NCBI RefSeq assembly: GCF_004364325.1
Contig: NZ_SOCP01000024.1
Span: forward strand, 62,001-126,000
Origin: Actinophytocola oryzae
Lineage (GTDB): Bacteria; Actinomycetota; Actinomycetes; Mycobacteriales; Pseudonocardiaceae
Length of the DNA: 64,000 bases
Reading direction: 5' to 3'
The position numbers and the translations under genes were made by a program. This document shows, piece by piece, positions 27,801 through 33,566 of the stretch. Numbering within the stretch: position 1 is the stretch's first letter; every line of letters starts with the position of its first letter. Under the pieces are notes generated by a model, which was given only the letters and a program-made list of their open reading frames with translations, was not told the DNA's origin and ran no database searches.

Positions 27801-30565
27801 TCGAACCGCTGGGAGTTCCAGTACTGCTCCACCCTGGTCTCGGCCAGGCTGCGCAGCTTCTCCTGCACGGGGACGCCGTCGATCGCCGTGATCCGGCCCG
27901 ACTCGTCCCTGGTCAGCCGGTCCTCGGTGAAGCGGCCGATGGAGTGCGGCCTCGACTGCAACGGCGCCATCGGCGTCTCGTCCGGCTGCGGACTCCGCTC
28001 CGACGGCGGTGTCCCCGGCGGCGTGCCACCCGGGGGCGCAGAGTCGTCGTTCGACTCGGACGGTGTCGGCGGCCTCCCGACCCTCGTGCGTGTCGGCTTC
28101 GGCGCCGCGGGTTTCGGCGCGCTGTCGTCAGCGGGGGTGGCGGCAGTCGCTGCCGCGGCCTGGGTCGCGACCACGGCCCCGGAGGACGTGATGACGGACC
28201 GGGGCGCCTCGTCCTTGCTGTCCTTTGTGGACTCCCCGGTGGTCGCGGGAGCCGTGTCACCGGATCGCTGCGTGACGGCAGGCGCGGCTGCGTTCGCCGG
28301 GGTGGCGTTGCCCTGCGGCGTGGTCGTGGCGGGCTTGCTCGGGGTGGCGTTCGCGGGCTGGTTGTTCGCCGTGGAGCCGCCCGCCTGCCCGGACTGGCCC
28401 GACGACGTCGTGTGCGTCGGGGCGTTGCCACTCGTCTGCGCCGAAGCGTTGCCGGTCGCCTGCGCGGGGCTCGCGGTGGCCTGGGTCGTGGTGGTGTGGA
28501 CGGGGCCGGAACCCACGGGAGTCGCGCCTGTCGTCCCGGTGGGCTGGCCGCCCATGGCCGACTGCGAGACGGTCTGCGTGCCGGGATCGCTCCTGACGGT
28601 CGTGGTGTCGGTCGTCCCCGACTGCGTCGTGTCGCCATGGCCTCCCGACTGCGTGCCACTCTGCTGCGAACCGCCGGTGTCGCCACTCGCCTGGTCGCCG
28701 GAGGCGTTGACGTCACCGCCGGTGTGCGCACCACCAGCGTCGGTGCCACCGGACTGCGTCCCACCGGTGTGCGTCGTGCCCGTGTCACCGCCGGTCTGGG
28801 TCCCGCCGACATCGCCGCCACTCTGCGTTCCGCTGGTACCACCGGTGTCGCCTCCGGTCTGACTGGCGCCGGTGTCACCGCCGGTCTGGGTCCCTCCGGT
28901 GTCACCACCCGTCTGGCCACTACCGGCGTCGCCACCGGCCTGGCTGCCACTGGTGTCGCCACCGGCCTGCCCACCACCGGTATCGCCACCGGTCTGGGTG
29001 TTGCCGCCGGCTTGGTTGCCTCCGGTGTCGCCCCCGGTCTGGGCTCCACCCGTGTCGCCACCGGCCTGGCTCCCGCCTGCGTCGCCGCCACTCTGCGTTC
29101 CGCCTGCGTCGCCACCGGTCCCGCCGGCCTGGCTCCCGCCTGCGTCGCCGGCAGTGCCGCCGGTCTGGGTCCCGCCTGCGTCGCCACCGGTCCCGCCGGT
29201 CTGGGTCCCGCCTGCGTCGCCGGCAGTGCTGCCGGTCTGGGTGTCACCGCCGGTCGCCCCGGCCTGAGTTCCCCCGGTATCGCCACCCGTACCGGCCTGG
29301 GTGTCGCCGCCGGTCCCGCCAGCCTGTCCGCCGGTGTCACCGGCTTGGGTCCCGCCGGTCTCCCCGCCTGTACCGCCAGTCCCGCCCACCTGGCTGTCGC
29401 CCCCGGTACCGCCCTGCCCCACCCCGGAGTCGGACGACCCACCAGGCCCAGCCGGAGTCCCACCCGGCGGCGTCGACGACGAACCGTCCCCACCCCCCGC
29501 CGGAGTCCCACCCGGCGTGTCCACCCCAGGCAACGGACCAGGATCAGCAACCGGCGGAGTGTTCCCCGCGAAACGGTCCGCCCAGCTCTCGACGAGCGCC
29601 TCACCACCAGGATTCCGCTGCTGCACCGCGTCGATGACCATCGACCTCGGCGCGCCCACGAGACCCGACGACAACCCGTACTGGTTCACCGCATCCGCGT
29701 AGCCGCGCAGGTCGGTCAACGCGTCGAGGTCGTCGTAGTTGTCGACGATGTACCCCGCCGCCGGGGACGTCAGCGCGTTGTTCCCCGCCGACCCGATGCC
29801 GGCTGCCAGGTTCCGCGCGATGGGCGTCGGCAGCACCGCCCCCAGCCCGCGCTGGGTCGCCTCCGTCAGCGGCTCCGCGAGCTTGCCGACACCCTCACCG
29901 AGCACACCACCGACCGCGCCGGTGACGGCCGCCCTGAGCGTCTGGTGGAGGTCGAGCCCGTCGCGGGTCCCCATCGCGATACTGGTCAGCTGGGTGGCCA
30001 GGTCGACGACCGTCTCGTCGATCGCCTCCTTGCCCACCTCGACACCGAGACGCGCGAGCATCGGTATCCCGCGGGCCAGCGCACCGGCCAGCGTCCTGCC
30101 GACCATCCCGGCGAGCATCGACGTGATGCGCCCGGCCACGGCACGCGCGAGGCCCTGGGCGAGGAAGCCGCCGCCCGGAATGGCCGACAGCGCCGCGAAC
30201 AACACGATGTTGACGGCCAGCTCGACCAGGATGTTGATCCGCGCCTCACGGATCTGGTTGCCGTAGTCGTGGACGCCGTCCGCGAGCACGTTCATGTTCT
30301 CGGCGATCAGCCGGAAGGCGTCGGGCAGCTGGCGCAGGATGTACGCGAACTGCGCACCGGCGGTGTCCAGCCACACCGTCTCCGACACGTTCGCCTGCGT
30401 CTCGAGCGAAGTGGCGGTGGACTCCAGGATCCTGGCCACGCCACGCCACTCGGCCGCCAGGTCCCACGCGTCCTGCTCGTCGTCAGGCGGCCACAGCTGG
30501 TCCCATGACTTGTCCTTGACGCTCTCCCAGAACCCGACCGGGTCCGTCGGCTCCGGCATCGCCAT
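21896..30565 (-). CDS. 2889-residue T7SS polymorphic-toxin-like protein
   Basis: One open frame of 2889 codons. Residues 1 to about 340 are a WXG/CpnT-like helical domain (DPVGFWESVKDKSWDQLWPP) with hydrophobic Gly/Ala helices (about 120-200). Residues about 345-640 are Gly/Thr/Asp repeats and about 640-870 are Ser/Thr/Ala/Pro-rich. A YwqJ-type deaminase domain follows (about 880-1110) with HAE at 1037-1039 and CPNC at 1076-1079, the usual zinc and proton-transfer residues. A Pro/Gln/Thr-rich tract of about 550 residues comes next. From about 1680 there is an alpha/beta domain, helical and membrane-prone regions (about 2030-2055 and 2370-2400) and an NPANPVNP repeat. Near the C-terminus is a caspase/C80-like domain with His2624 (IDMHGG) and Cys2662 (LLACETG), then a degenerate second copy lacking both. 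It starts 12 bases after a WXG-like gene. Toxicity and export route are inferred, not shown. Confidence 0.85.
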   Translation of the reverse strand: MAMPEPTDPVGFWESVKDKSWDQLWPPDDEQDAWDLAAEWRGVARILESTATSLETQANVSETVWLDTAGAQFAYILRQLPDAFRLIAENMNVLADGVHDYGNQIREARINILVELAVNIVLFAALSAIPGGGFLAQGLARAVAGRITSMLAGMVGRTLAGALARGIPMLARLGVEVGKEAIDETVVDLATQLTSIAMGTRDGLDLHQTLRAAVTGAVGGVLGEGVGKLAEPLTEATQRGLGAVLPTPIARNLAAGIGSAGNNALTSPAAGYIVDNYDDLDALTDLRGYADAVNQYGLSSGLVGAPRSMVIDAVQQRNPGGEALVESWADRFAGNTPPVADPGPLPGVDTPGGTPAGGGDGSSSTPPGGTPAGPGGSSDSGVGQGGTGGDSQVGGTGGTGGETGGTQAGDTGGQAGGTGGDTQAGTGGDTGGTQAGATGGDTQTGSTAGDAGGTQTGGTGGDAGGTQTGGTAGDAGGSQAGGTGGDAGGTQSGGDAGGSQAGGDTGGAQTGGDTGGNQAGGNTQTGGDTGGGQAGGDTSGSQAGGDAGSGQTGGDTGGTQTGGDTGASQTGGDTGGTSGTQSGGDVGGTQTGGDTGTTHTGGTQSGGTDAGGAHTGGDVNASGDQASGDTGGSQQSGTQSGGHGDTTQSGTTDTTTVRSDPGTQTVSQSAMGGQPTGTTGATPVGSGPVHTTTTQATASPAQATGNASAQTSGNAPTHTTSSGQSGQAGGSTANNQPANATPSKPATTTPQGNATPANAAAPAVTQRSGDTAPATTGESTKDSKDEAPRSVITSSGAVVATQAAAATAATPADDSAPKPAAPKPTRTRVGRPPTPSESNDDSAPPGGTPPGTPPSERSPQPDETPMAPLQSRPHSIGRFTEDRLTRDESGRITAIDGVPVQEKLRSLAETRVEQYWNSQRFEDETRFEGNNPPSRPAAPFETRPRQQPDVPLNHEMEQGEHVKRNLTGNLVALAIDTVTGEVFEAVNGPQRVATHPKLQERLDALRKPNGYAKFDHSGRPIEDEYHDLPYEADPLSHAEVHAVNLGLHARDDAAFDDFVTDVQFLRGEGVKAAWYCPNCAGLMPDVPTNAGKRVYHPDGYHDEPGHFADDPQAPLRRPTEPPPLLRGGPPSPTPDSGPSNGSTPSAPPGGPPAGNKPGPASGQGSSNAPGSGSNPDAANPGPGSNSAPAGPGTAPTTPGSSPTPGSAPASHTQPGPAQLPPTTQNAPATPPVSPSQPGAPQNQPITATQPATPASAGPAAPAGPTNTQSHPAQPTQPRPVPRAQPVPPAQPPASNQPPPANTPVQQNQPPAQPSPSPSTQPRPAPPRPIRRVQPAQHVQPPTQPTTATSAQPTPTNPPTQPTPTGPAQPTPAAQQPTPAKQSTQHVQPPPQAVPPSPSQPATPNPSTQPRPAPPRPLRRTQPTPPAQPSTPPNHAAQQVQPPTQPTAPTPPHTPPTNPATPPRPAPPRPIPRTRPAPPNNQSNQPGPGPANQQRPVNTPAPPVQPSTPPNQPTQHVQPSTQPTQSTPTTPNPANTTNASTQPNSPNGPTQPVQPPTQPTQSQPTLPNQATPTGPPPTSNQATQPVQPSTQPTQPGPPVTSPGPANQSTSPVRPAPQPTPKNQPQPTNTPTQPTQPVQPPAPNANNQSQPTRPVQSPPAPGPQNQPTPAPGPRSRVQSVKAVPHSKFGVKPTAAFNHLLVKLRAQRAMLTAGRDAGVRVTDLGWNRFEVAPRVGPSFRARVFASTLNSDDVAEVEIVGNNEVEMRISAQLEPDQVERAVANALAQARALVAGTQTTTNVLDANSHPGSHTEPSVADHGRQAEVNNLDRARQETSRLRLVRRHRIAREMRALVEHLGVHPDDDVSPQRRAVTEVGDVVDRHVKPGDRRPAWAKPPDGYPKWKAFLLLHLPAEVLPGIAAGSMIATFGGAPIVGAGVAAAAVAGSVSGTIIKRWYGRLDKKNVDSGHGIAAKIRAYEAAKRRAELLNPLLARVRAANVPSLAPVEPAPDSTYPAKYQSYPVRVVARGGPAVIGAAAATALTLAGLPFWNAVAHWGVAAFATLVGPVVERYLRNSLVQREWALLDQVGREKDQVAADFDTMFVAQLSALLDRIDNIAGTNPTGTAPTASPVNPADINETRTHRYAANNSAGQGGDIARAASDAGSKLLPGLNGPAAPKTPSNPANPANPVNPANPANPVNPGHPVNPAQPGNPAHPQLPGGGHQQTNSNQSAQATQATINAAIDSVLTGGVRAVLGTIINAFIDRRFITNEYGEIIAQVHHDFGNKMAEQVALEQRVLNQMMADLTAQVDAVEAAAGRVNATLASRVAHMRAATPPAPTPATNRPRGHQRWQAFMKLHAMQAVTMEGLMVGAALLFNQGTTGIVVIGAVASTVAASFGLRYLFRRSEQVAVDETIFADRAKERPVEQLEAEARRAFLVDFWTREITAAANGQTTPNNPPPAPRVPPVLNPSDTTFPDHIDALIAHERELMFHEPRPWSLTGPRLVGLDRLARLTQRVRVFTAHWNRTGDARPMRQAQYDLNRLWQAYQEMKQTGTPMPTDHELLAARKPEGLRGGQDATQPAGDLQSYLDDSVATPAGRAFYASSDQKLLDMANQVPVEPGQYTIDMHGGPDFVRIGDDRLSAADLAALIRADPNWQGEDIRLLACETGQLENGFAQQLADLLGVTVHAPSDYVGLTANGLFVSTATMNQAGTLIPVVPPNGRMIAYHPRVTEQAAPDDTSSHGTPPSPYPHWSAIRQGQWWPDGEDVRFGPVQEPAPVEDLGELTLMRTGPSLYTGAERLWPDELADLVTASGDWAGGPARLQVRDGHVDAHFVQRLADLLGVPVHVRGDTVAGDFPTLSSGTLEVYNEPPGTQPGDWRTYEPRNVSAGKGN
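21930..22717 (-). other. Tandem caspase/C80-like domains, second copy degenerate
   Basis: Within the giant gene, copy A (about 22389-22717) carries a His-Gly and a Cys-x-Thr-Gly dyad spaced 38 residues apart, then FAQQLADLLGVTVHAPSD. Copy B (about 21930-22228) repeats the layout: LADLV ... DWAG ... RLQV ... FVQRLADLLGVPVHVRGD. It has Arg-Thr-Gly and Val-Arg-Asp-Gly where the dyad should be. This is a visible internal duplication with loss of the active site in the last copy. The relation to clan CD peptidases is by motif pattern only. Confidence 0.6.
23937..24041 (-). repeat. Coding repeat NPANPVNP
   Basis: In-frame three- to six-codon repeat of Asn-Pro-Ala/Val/Gly inside the giant gene. It encodes an extended linker of about 35 residues between helical regions. 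Confidence 0.75.
25560..27190 (-). repeat. Pro/Gln/Thr-rich coding tract
   Basis: About 540 codons dominated by Pro, Gln, Thr, Asn and Ser, with recurring motifs such as QPTQP, PAPPRPIPR and HVQPPTQPT. It separates the deaminase domain from the C-terminal domains. It is expected to be disordered or extended, like wall-spanning linkers of surface toxins. Long open frames on the opposite strand here are a by-product of the composition. Confidence 0.75.
28670..29450 (-). repeat. Gly-Gly-Asp/Thr coding repeats
   Basis: About 250 codons of irregular six- to twelve-residue units of GGDTGG-x-Q-x-GG type in the giant gene, downstream of its helical N-terminal domain. At DNA level it looks like many short direct repeats, but the units are codon-phased and variable, so it is neither CRISPR nor satellite DNA. 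Confidence 0.8.
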
Positions 30566-30577
30566 GGCGGACCGGCC

Positions 30578-30931
30578 TCAGAACTCGAACTCTTGGCCGG
30601 CTCGCATGTCCGTGTCGGTGTAGAGCGGCGGGGCCTTGGTGCCGGCCTCCGACACCTTGTTCAGCCGGTTCAGCATCGTGTGGATGTAGGTGCGGATCTG
30701 TGCGGCGGTCGGGTTGTACTGCGCCGCCACCGGCCTGCCGAGCGGGCCGTTGCCGAGCCTGCTCTCCAGGTCGAGGATCCTCGGGTTGAACGAGTTCCAC
30801 TCCGTGCGCGCGTCGGACGAGACCGTCTCGATCTCGCTCATCATCCGCGCGGCGGGCGCCGGGTACATGTCGATGCCGGAGCCGTCGATGTCGATGCCGA
30901 CGTCCTCACCGTGCCCTGGTGGTGGGTTCAC
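30578..30931 (-). CDS. Small WXG-like helical protein, toxin partner
   Basis: A 117-residue protein, mostly two predicted helices around EWNSF, which resembles a relaxed WXG turn (MMSEIETVSSDARTEWNSF, then IRTYIHTMLNRLNKVSEAG). It has no signal peptide. The GTG start overlaps the stop of the YbaB-like gene (GTGA), and the giant toxin-like gene begins 12 bases after its stop. Small helical partners encoded just upstream of T7SS toxins target the cargo to the secretion ATPase; that role is inferred here from position and size. No named family could be assigned. Confidence 0.75.
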   Translation of the reverse strand: MNPPPGHGEDVGIDIDGSGIDMYPAPAARMMSEIETVSSDARTEWNSFNPRILDLESRLGNGPLGRPVAAQYNPTAAQIRTYIHTMLNRLNKVSEAGTKAPPLYTDTDMRAGQEFEF

Positions 30932-31314
30932 GAGCGGCCCTCCAGCTTCTGGGCGTCACCGAGCAGCCGCATGACCGGGTCGAACACCGGGTCGACGTCC
31001 TCGCCGCCCCTGGTCTGCGGCAGTGTCTTCTCGGCGATCGTGGTCGCCGCCTTCTCCGCCTCCGCCGCCGCCTCACGCACCGCCGCGACGACCTTGGCCG
31101 CCAGCTCGGTGGCGTTGCGCTCGCGGTAGATCCGGGGGTCGATCTCCAGCTCCAGCAGCCGGCCGCGCCCGCCGACCACGGCGGTGACGAGCCCGTCGTC
31201 GGAGTAGCCGGTGCCGCGGATGTCGTCGATGCCGTCGCGGATCGCCATGACCTGTTCGGCGAGGCGTTGGTACTCGGCGAAACGGCCGGTCAGCTCTGTG
31301 GTCGATCTCTCCAC
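30928..31314 (-). CDS. YbaB/EbfC-like small protein
   Basis: A 128-residue protein resembling the YbaB/EbfC fold: a long N-terminal helix, a three-strand sheet (GLVTAVVGGRGRLLELEIDPRIY) and a C-terminal helix pair (LAAKVVAAVREAAAEAEKAA). YbaB proteins bind nucleoid DNA, but many actinobacterial copies beside ESX genes are thought to work as secretion partners instead. GTG at 31314 is preceded by GGGGAGG at about 6 bases. It is the first gene of the four-gene toxin-like operon and diverges from mycP across 124 bases, which should hold both promoters. Confidence 0.75.
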   Translation of the reverse strand: MERSTTELTGRFAEYQRLAEQVMAIRDGIDDIRGTGYSDDGLVTAVVGGRGRLLELEIDPRIYRERNATELAAKVVAAVREAAAEAEKAATTIAEKTLPQTRGGEDVDPVFDPVMRLLGDAQKLEGRS

Positions 31315-31438
31315 GTCGGACCTCCCCGGTGTCGCGTCGGAGATCCAGGATGACCCGCCACGCTCCCGGCGCCCGCCGCCTGACCGGTTCCGGCCACGGC
31401 GACGTCCCGCGCGGTGGGGCACCGGAGTATCCACTGGC

Positions 31439-32710
31439 ATGAGAGGGGTTCTCGCGGCGCTCGTGGTCGTGGCCACGCTGTGCCTGCCGGTGGTCCCGGC
31501 CGCTGCCGCACCGCCGGAGGGCGCGTGCCGTGGCGACCCCGAGTCCGCGCGGGACGTCGTCACCCAGCTGCCGTGGGCACAGCAGCTCCTCGATCTGGAC
31601 CGCACGTGGCCGCACAGCACCGGCGCGGGCGTCACGGTCGCCGTCGTCGACTCCGGAGTGGACGCCGACCACCCGCAGCTCCGGGGAAAGGTGCTGCCCG
31701 GCGCGGACTTCTTCCTCGTCGGCGACCTGCCAGGCAACTTCGACTGCGTGTCGCACGGCACCGCCGTCGCCTCGATCATCGCCGCGTCGGCACAGCAGGG
31801 CGTCGGCTTCCGGGGTGTCGCACCGGACGCGCGCATCCTGCCCGTGCGCATCACCGACCGCGAGCTGAACGACACCGGCAACGCCACCCCGATCAACCCC
31901 GGCATCGTCGCCGACGGCATCCGCTACGCCGCGGACAGCGGTGCCTCGGTGATCAACCTGTCCCTGTCCGGGTACGGGGACTTCCCCGCCATCCGCGACG
32001 CCGTCGCGTACGCGCGGTCGAAGGACGCGCTGCTGGTCGCGGCGGTCGGCAACCGGGACGACCAGGGCGCCGTGCCGTCCTTCCCCGCCTCCTACGACGG
32101 GGTGCTCGGTGTCGGCTCGGTCGACATCGACGGCCTCCGCGCGCAGGGCTCGCAGGTCGGCCCGTACGTGGACCTGGTGGCGCCCGGCCAGGACGTGCTC
32201 GCCGCGTCGCGGGTCGCGGGCCACCACTACTGGGCAGGCACGAGCTTCGCGGCTCCGTTCGTCTCCGGGATCGCCGCGCTGGTCAGGGCCGCCTACCCCC
32301 GGCTGTCCGCACCGGAGGTCGCCGCGCGGCTGATCGCGACCGCGGACCCGGCGCCGGGCGGCCGGAACAGCCTCGAGTACGGCGCGGGCCTCGTCGACCC
32401 GTACCGGGCGGTCACCGAGCGCCTGACCGACCGTGAGCCGCTCGCCGAGCCGGGGGTGTCACCGAAGCCGCCGGACACCTCGGCGCTGCGCGAGTCGGCG
32501 TGGTGGGCGGACATGGGTGCAGGCGCGAAGATCGGCGCGGGCATGGTGGTCGTGGCGATCGTCGGCGCGGCGATCCTGGCGGTCGCGCTGCCGAGGGCCC
32601 GTCGCAGGCGCTGGGCCGCCGCCCGTCGCCCGGCCCTGCCCGACACCCCGGGTCGCGTGGAGACACCGGACCAGGTCTTCCTGTTCCCCACCGGGGGAAG
32701 AACGCCCTAG
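31439..32710 (+). CDS. mycP: Mycosin, T7SS membrane-anchored subtilisin
   Basis: A 423-residue S8 serine protease of the mycosin family, which stabilises the ESX complex and can trim secreted substrates. A signal peptide (VLAALVVVATLCLPVVPAAAA) leads to the catalytic triad: Asp71 in VVDSGVD, His106 in SHGTAVAS and Ser269 in GTSFAAPFVSG, with Asn in VAAVGNRDD as oxyanion residue. Near the C-terminus a transmembrane helix (AGMVVVAIVGAAILAVAL) and a short basic tail anchor it. Mature N-terminal sequence GACRGDPE and the Cys at FDCVSHG fit a mycosin disulphide. A strong hairpin terminator follows the stop by four bases. Confidence 0.95.
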   Translation: MRGVLAALVVVATLCLPVVPAAAAPPEGACRGDPESARDVVTQLPWAQQLLDLDRTWPHSTGAGVTVAVVDSGVDADHPQLRGKVLPGADFFLVGDLPGNFDCVSHGTAVASIIAASAQQGVGFRGVAPDARILPVRITDRELNDTGNATPINPGIVADGIRYAADSGASVINLSLSGYGDFPAIRDAVAYARSKDALLVAAVGNRDDQGAVPSFPASYDGVLGVGSVDIDGLRAQGSQVGPYVDLVAPGQDVLAASRVAGHHYWAGTSFAAPFVSGIAALVRAAYPRLSAPEVAARLIATADPAPGGRNSLEYGAGLVDPYRAVTERLTDREPLAEPGVSPKPPDTSALRESAWWADMGAGAKIGAGMVVVAIVGAAILAVALPRARRRRWAAARRPALPDTPGRVETPDQVFLFPTGGRTP

Positions 32711-32713
32711 ACA

Positions 32714-32753
32714 CGGAAACGGCCCCGGGACACCGGTCCCGGGGCCGTTTCCG
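32714..32753. terminator. Bidirectional intrinsic terminator
   Basis: A perfect 17-base inverted repeat with a 6-base loop, GC-rich in the middle and flanked by AAA/TTT. It lies between the mycP stop (plus strand) and the WXG100 gene stop (minus strand), so it can end transcription from both sides. Confidence 0.85.
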
Positions 32754-32760
32754 GCGCACG

Positions 32761-33060
32761 TCACGCCTGGATGGCGGTGCGTGCCCGCTGCACCGCGCCA
32801 CGCAGCTCCTGCTCGGCGTTCTCGACGGCCTGCATCAGGTTCTGCAGGAAGAGCTCGTTCTCCTCGCCGTACTTGCTGAAGTCCGCGTTGCGGAACTGGT
32901 TGGCGTCACCGGCCTCGTCGGCCCAACCCATGGCCATGGTGTTGGTGGTGAAGCTCATCCAGTCGCCTCGGTTGGTCGCCAGGCTGTTCTGCGCGGTGAG
33001 GATGGCCTGCCGCAGGTCCTGCAGGTGCTCGAACTTGACTGAGATCGCATCGGGGTTCAC
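32761..33060 (-). CDS. WXG100-type ESX protein (EsxA/B-like)
   Basis: A 99-residue helical hairpin protein of WXG100 size. The turn reads MGWADEAG rather than a strict W-x-G, flanked by helices (LQDLRQAILTAQNSLATN and NELFLQNLMQAVENAEQEL). Such proteins form heterodimers and are exported by EccC. GTG at 33060 follows GAGGGAG at 8 bases. The 17-base gap to the preceding WXG gene suggests co-transcription and a heterodimer with it. No clear C-terminal Y-x-x-x-D/E export signal is visible in this member. Confidence 0.85.
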   Translation of the reverse strand: MNPDAISVKFEHLQDLRQAILTAQNSLATNRGDWMSFTTNTMAMGWADEAGDANQFRNADFSKYGEENELFLQNLMQAVENAEQELRGAVQRARTAIQA

Positions 33061-33077
33061 GTGGTCGGCTCCCTCGG

Positions 33078-33386
33078 TCAGTGGCCGTTGATGGCGTTGA
33101 TGAGCGTGTACGCGTCGTCGTCGGCCTGGATGCTGACGTTGTGGGCCGTGTTCGTGCCCTCCGAGATGCTGCCCGCGTCCTGGGCGTTGACGCCGATGTA
33201 GCCGGAGATCTCCTGGTGCTTCTGGTCGAACGCCAGCTTGGCGCGACCGCCCCACACCGCCTTCACCATGTCCGCGATGCCGGTCATCTGCTTCTCGTAG
33301 TCCATGATCGACGTCTGGACGTCGGCGGACCGGCTGACAGCCGTCGTCATCGCGGTCTGTTCGACGTGGATGTTGTCGAAGGCCAT
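33078..33386 (-). CDS. WXG100 family protein
   Basis: A 102-residue WXG100 protein with the canonical WGG turn (MVKAVWGGRAKLAFDQ) between two amphipathic helices (TTAVSRSADVQTSIMDYEKQM and a second after the turn). It is the first gene of the WXG pair, diverging from eccC, and has GAGGGAG 5 bases before its ATG. The C-terminus (DDDAYTLINAINGH) resembles, without matching exactly, the tyrosine-based export motif. It likely pairs with the protein encoded downstream and travels through the ESX channel. Confidence 0.92.
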   Translation of the reverse strand: MAFDNIHVEQTAMTTAVSRSADVQTSIMDYEKQMTGIADMVKAVWGGRAKLAFDQKHQEISGYIGVNAQDAGSISEGTNTAHNVSIQADDDAYTLINAINGH

Positions 33387-33566
33387 GCTCACTCCCTCAC
33401 AAGTGCACCTGTGCCTGTGTCGTCCCGGACAGCGACGACCTGCCAGCACGCTAGGTCGCGCGCGCGACCCGGAGACCGGCTCCGGCACCTTCCTGCCACG
33501 GCGAACACCGCGCCGGGACCGCCGGTCAGGATCGGACGCGTACGAATCCGCCCTGAGGAGGTCGCC

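Noticed and set aside
28670..29450. Possible CRISPR or satellite array
   Set aside because: Short repeats are codon-phased GGDTGG units within one open frame, with no constant-length spacers and no cas genes.
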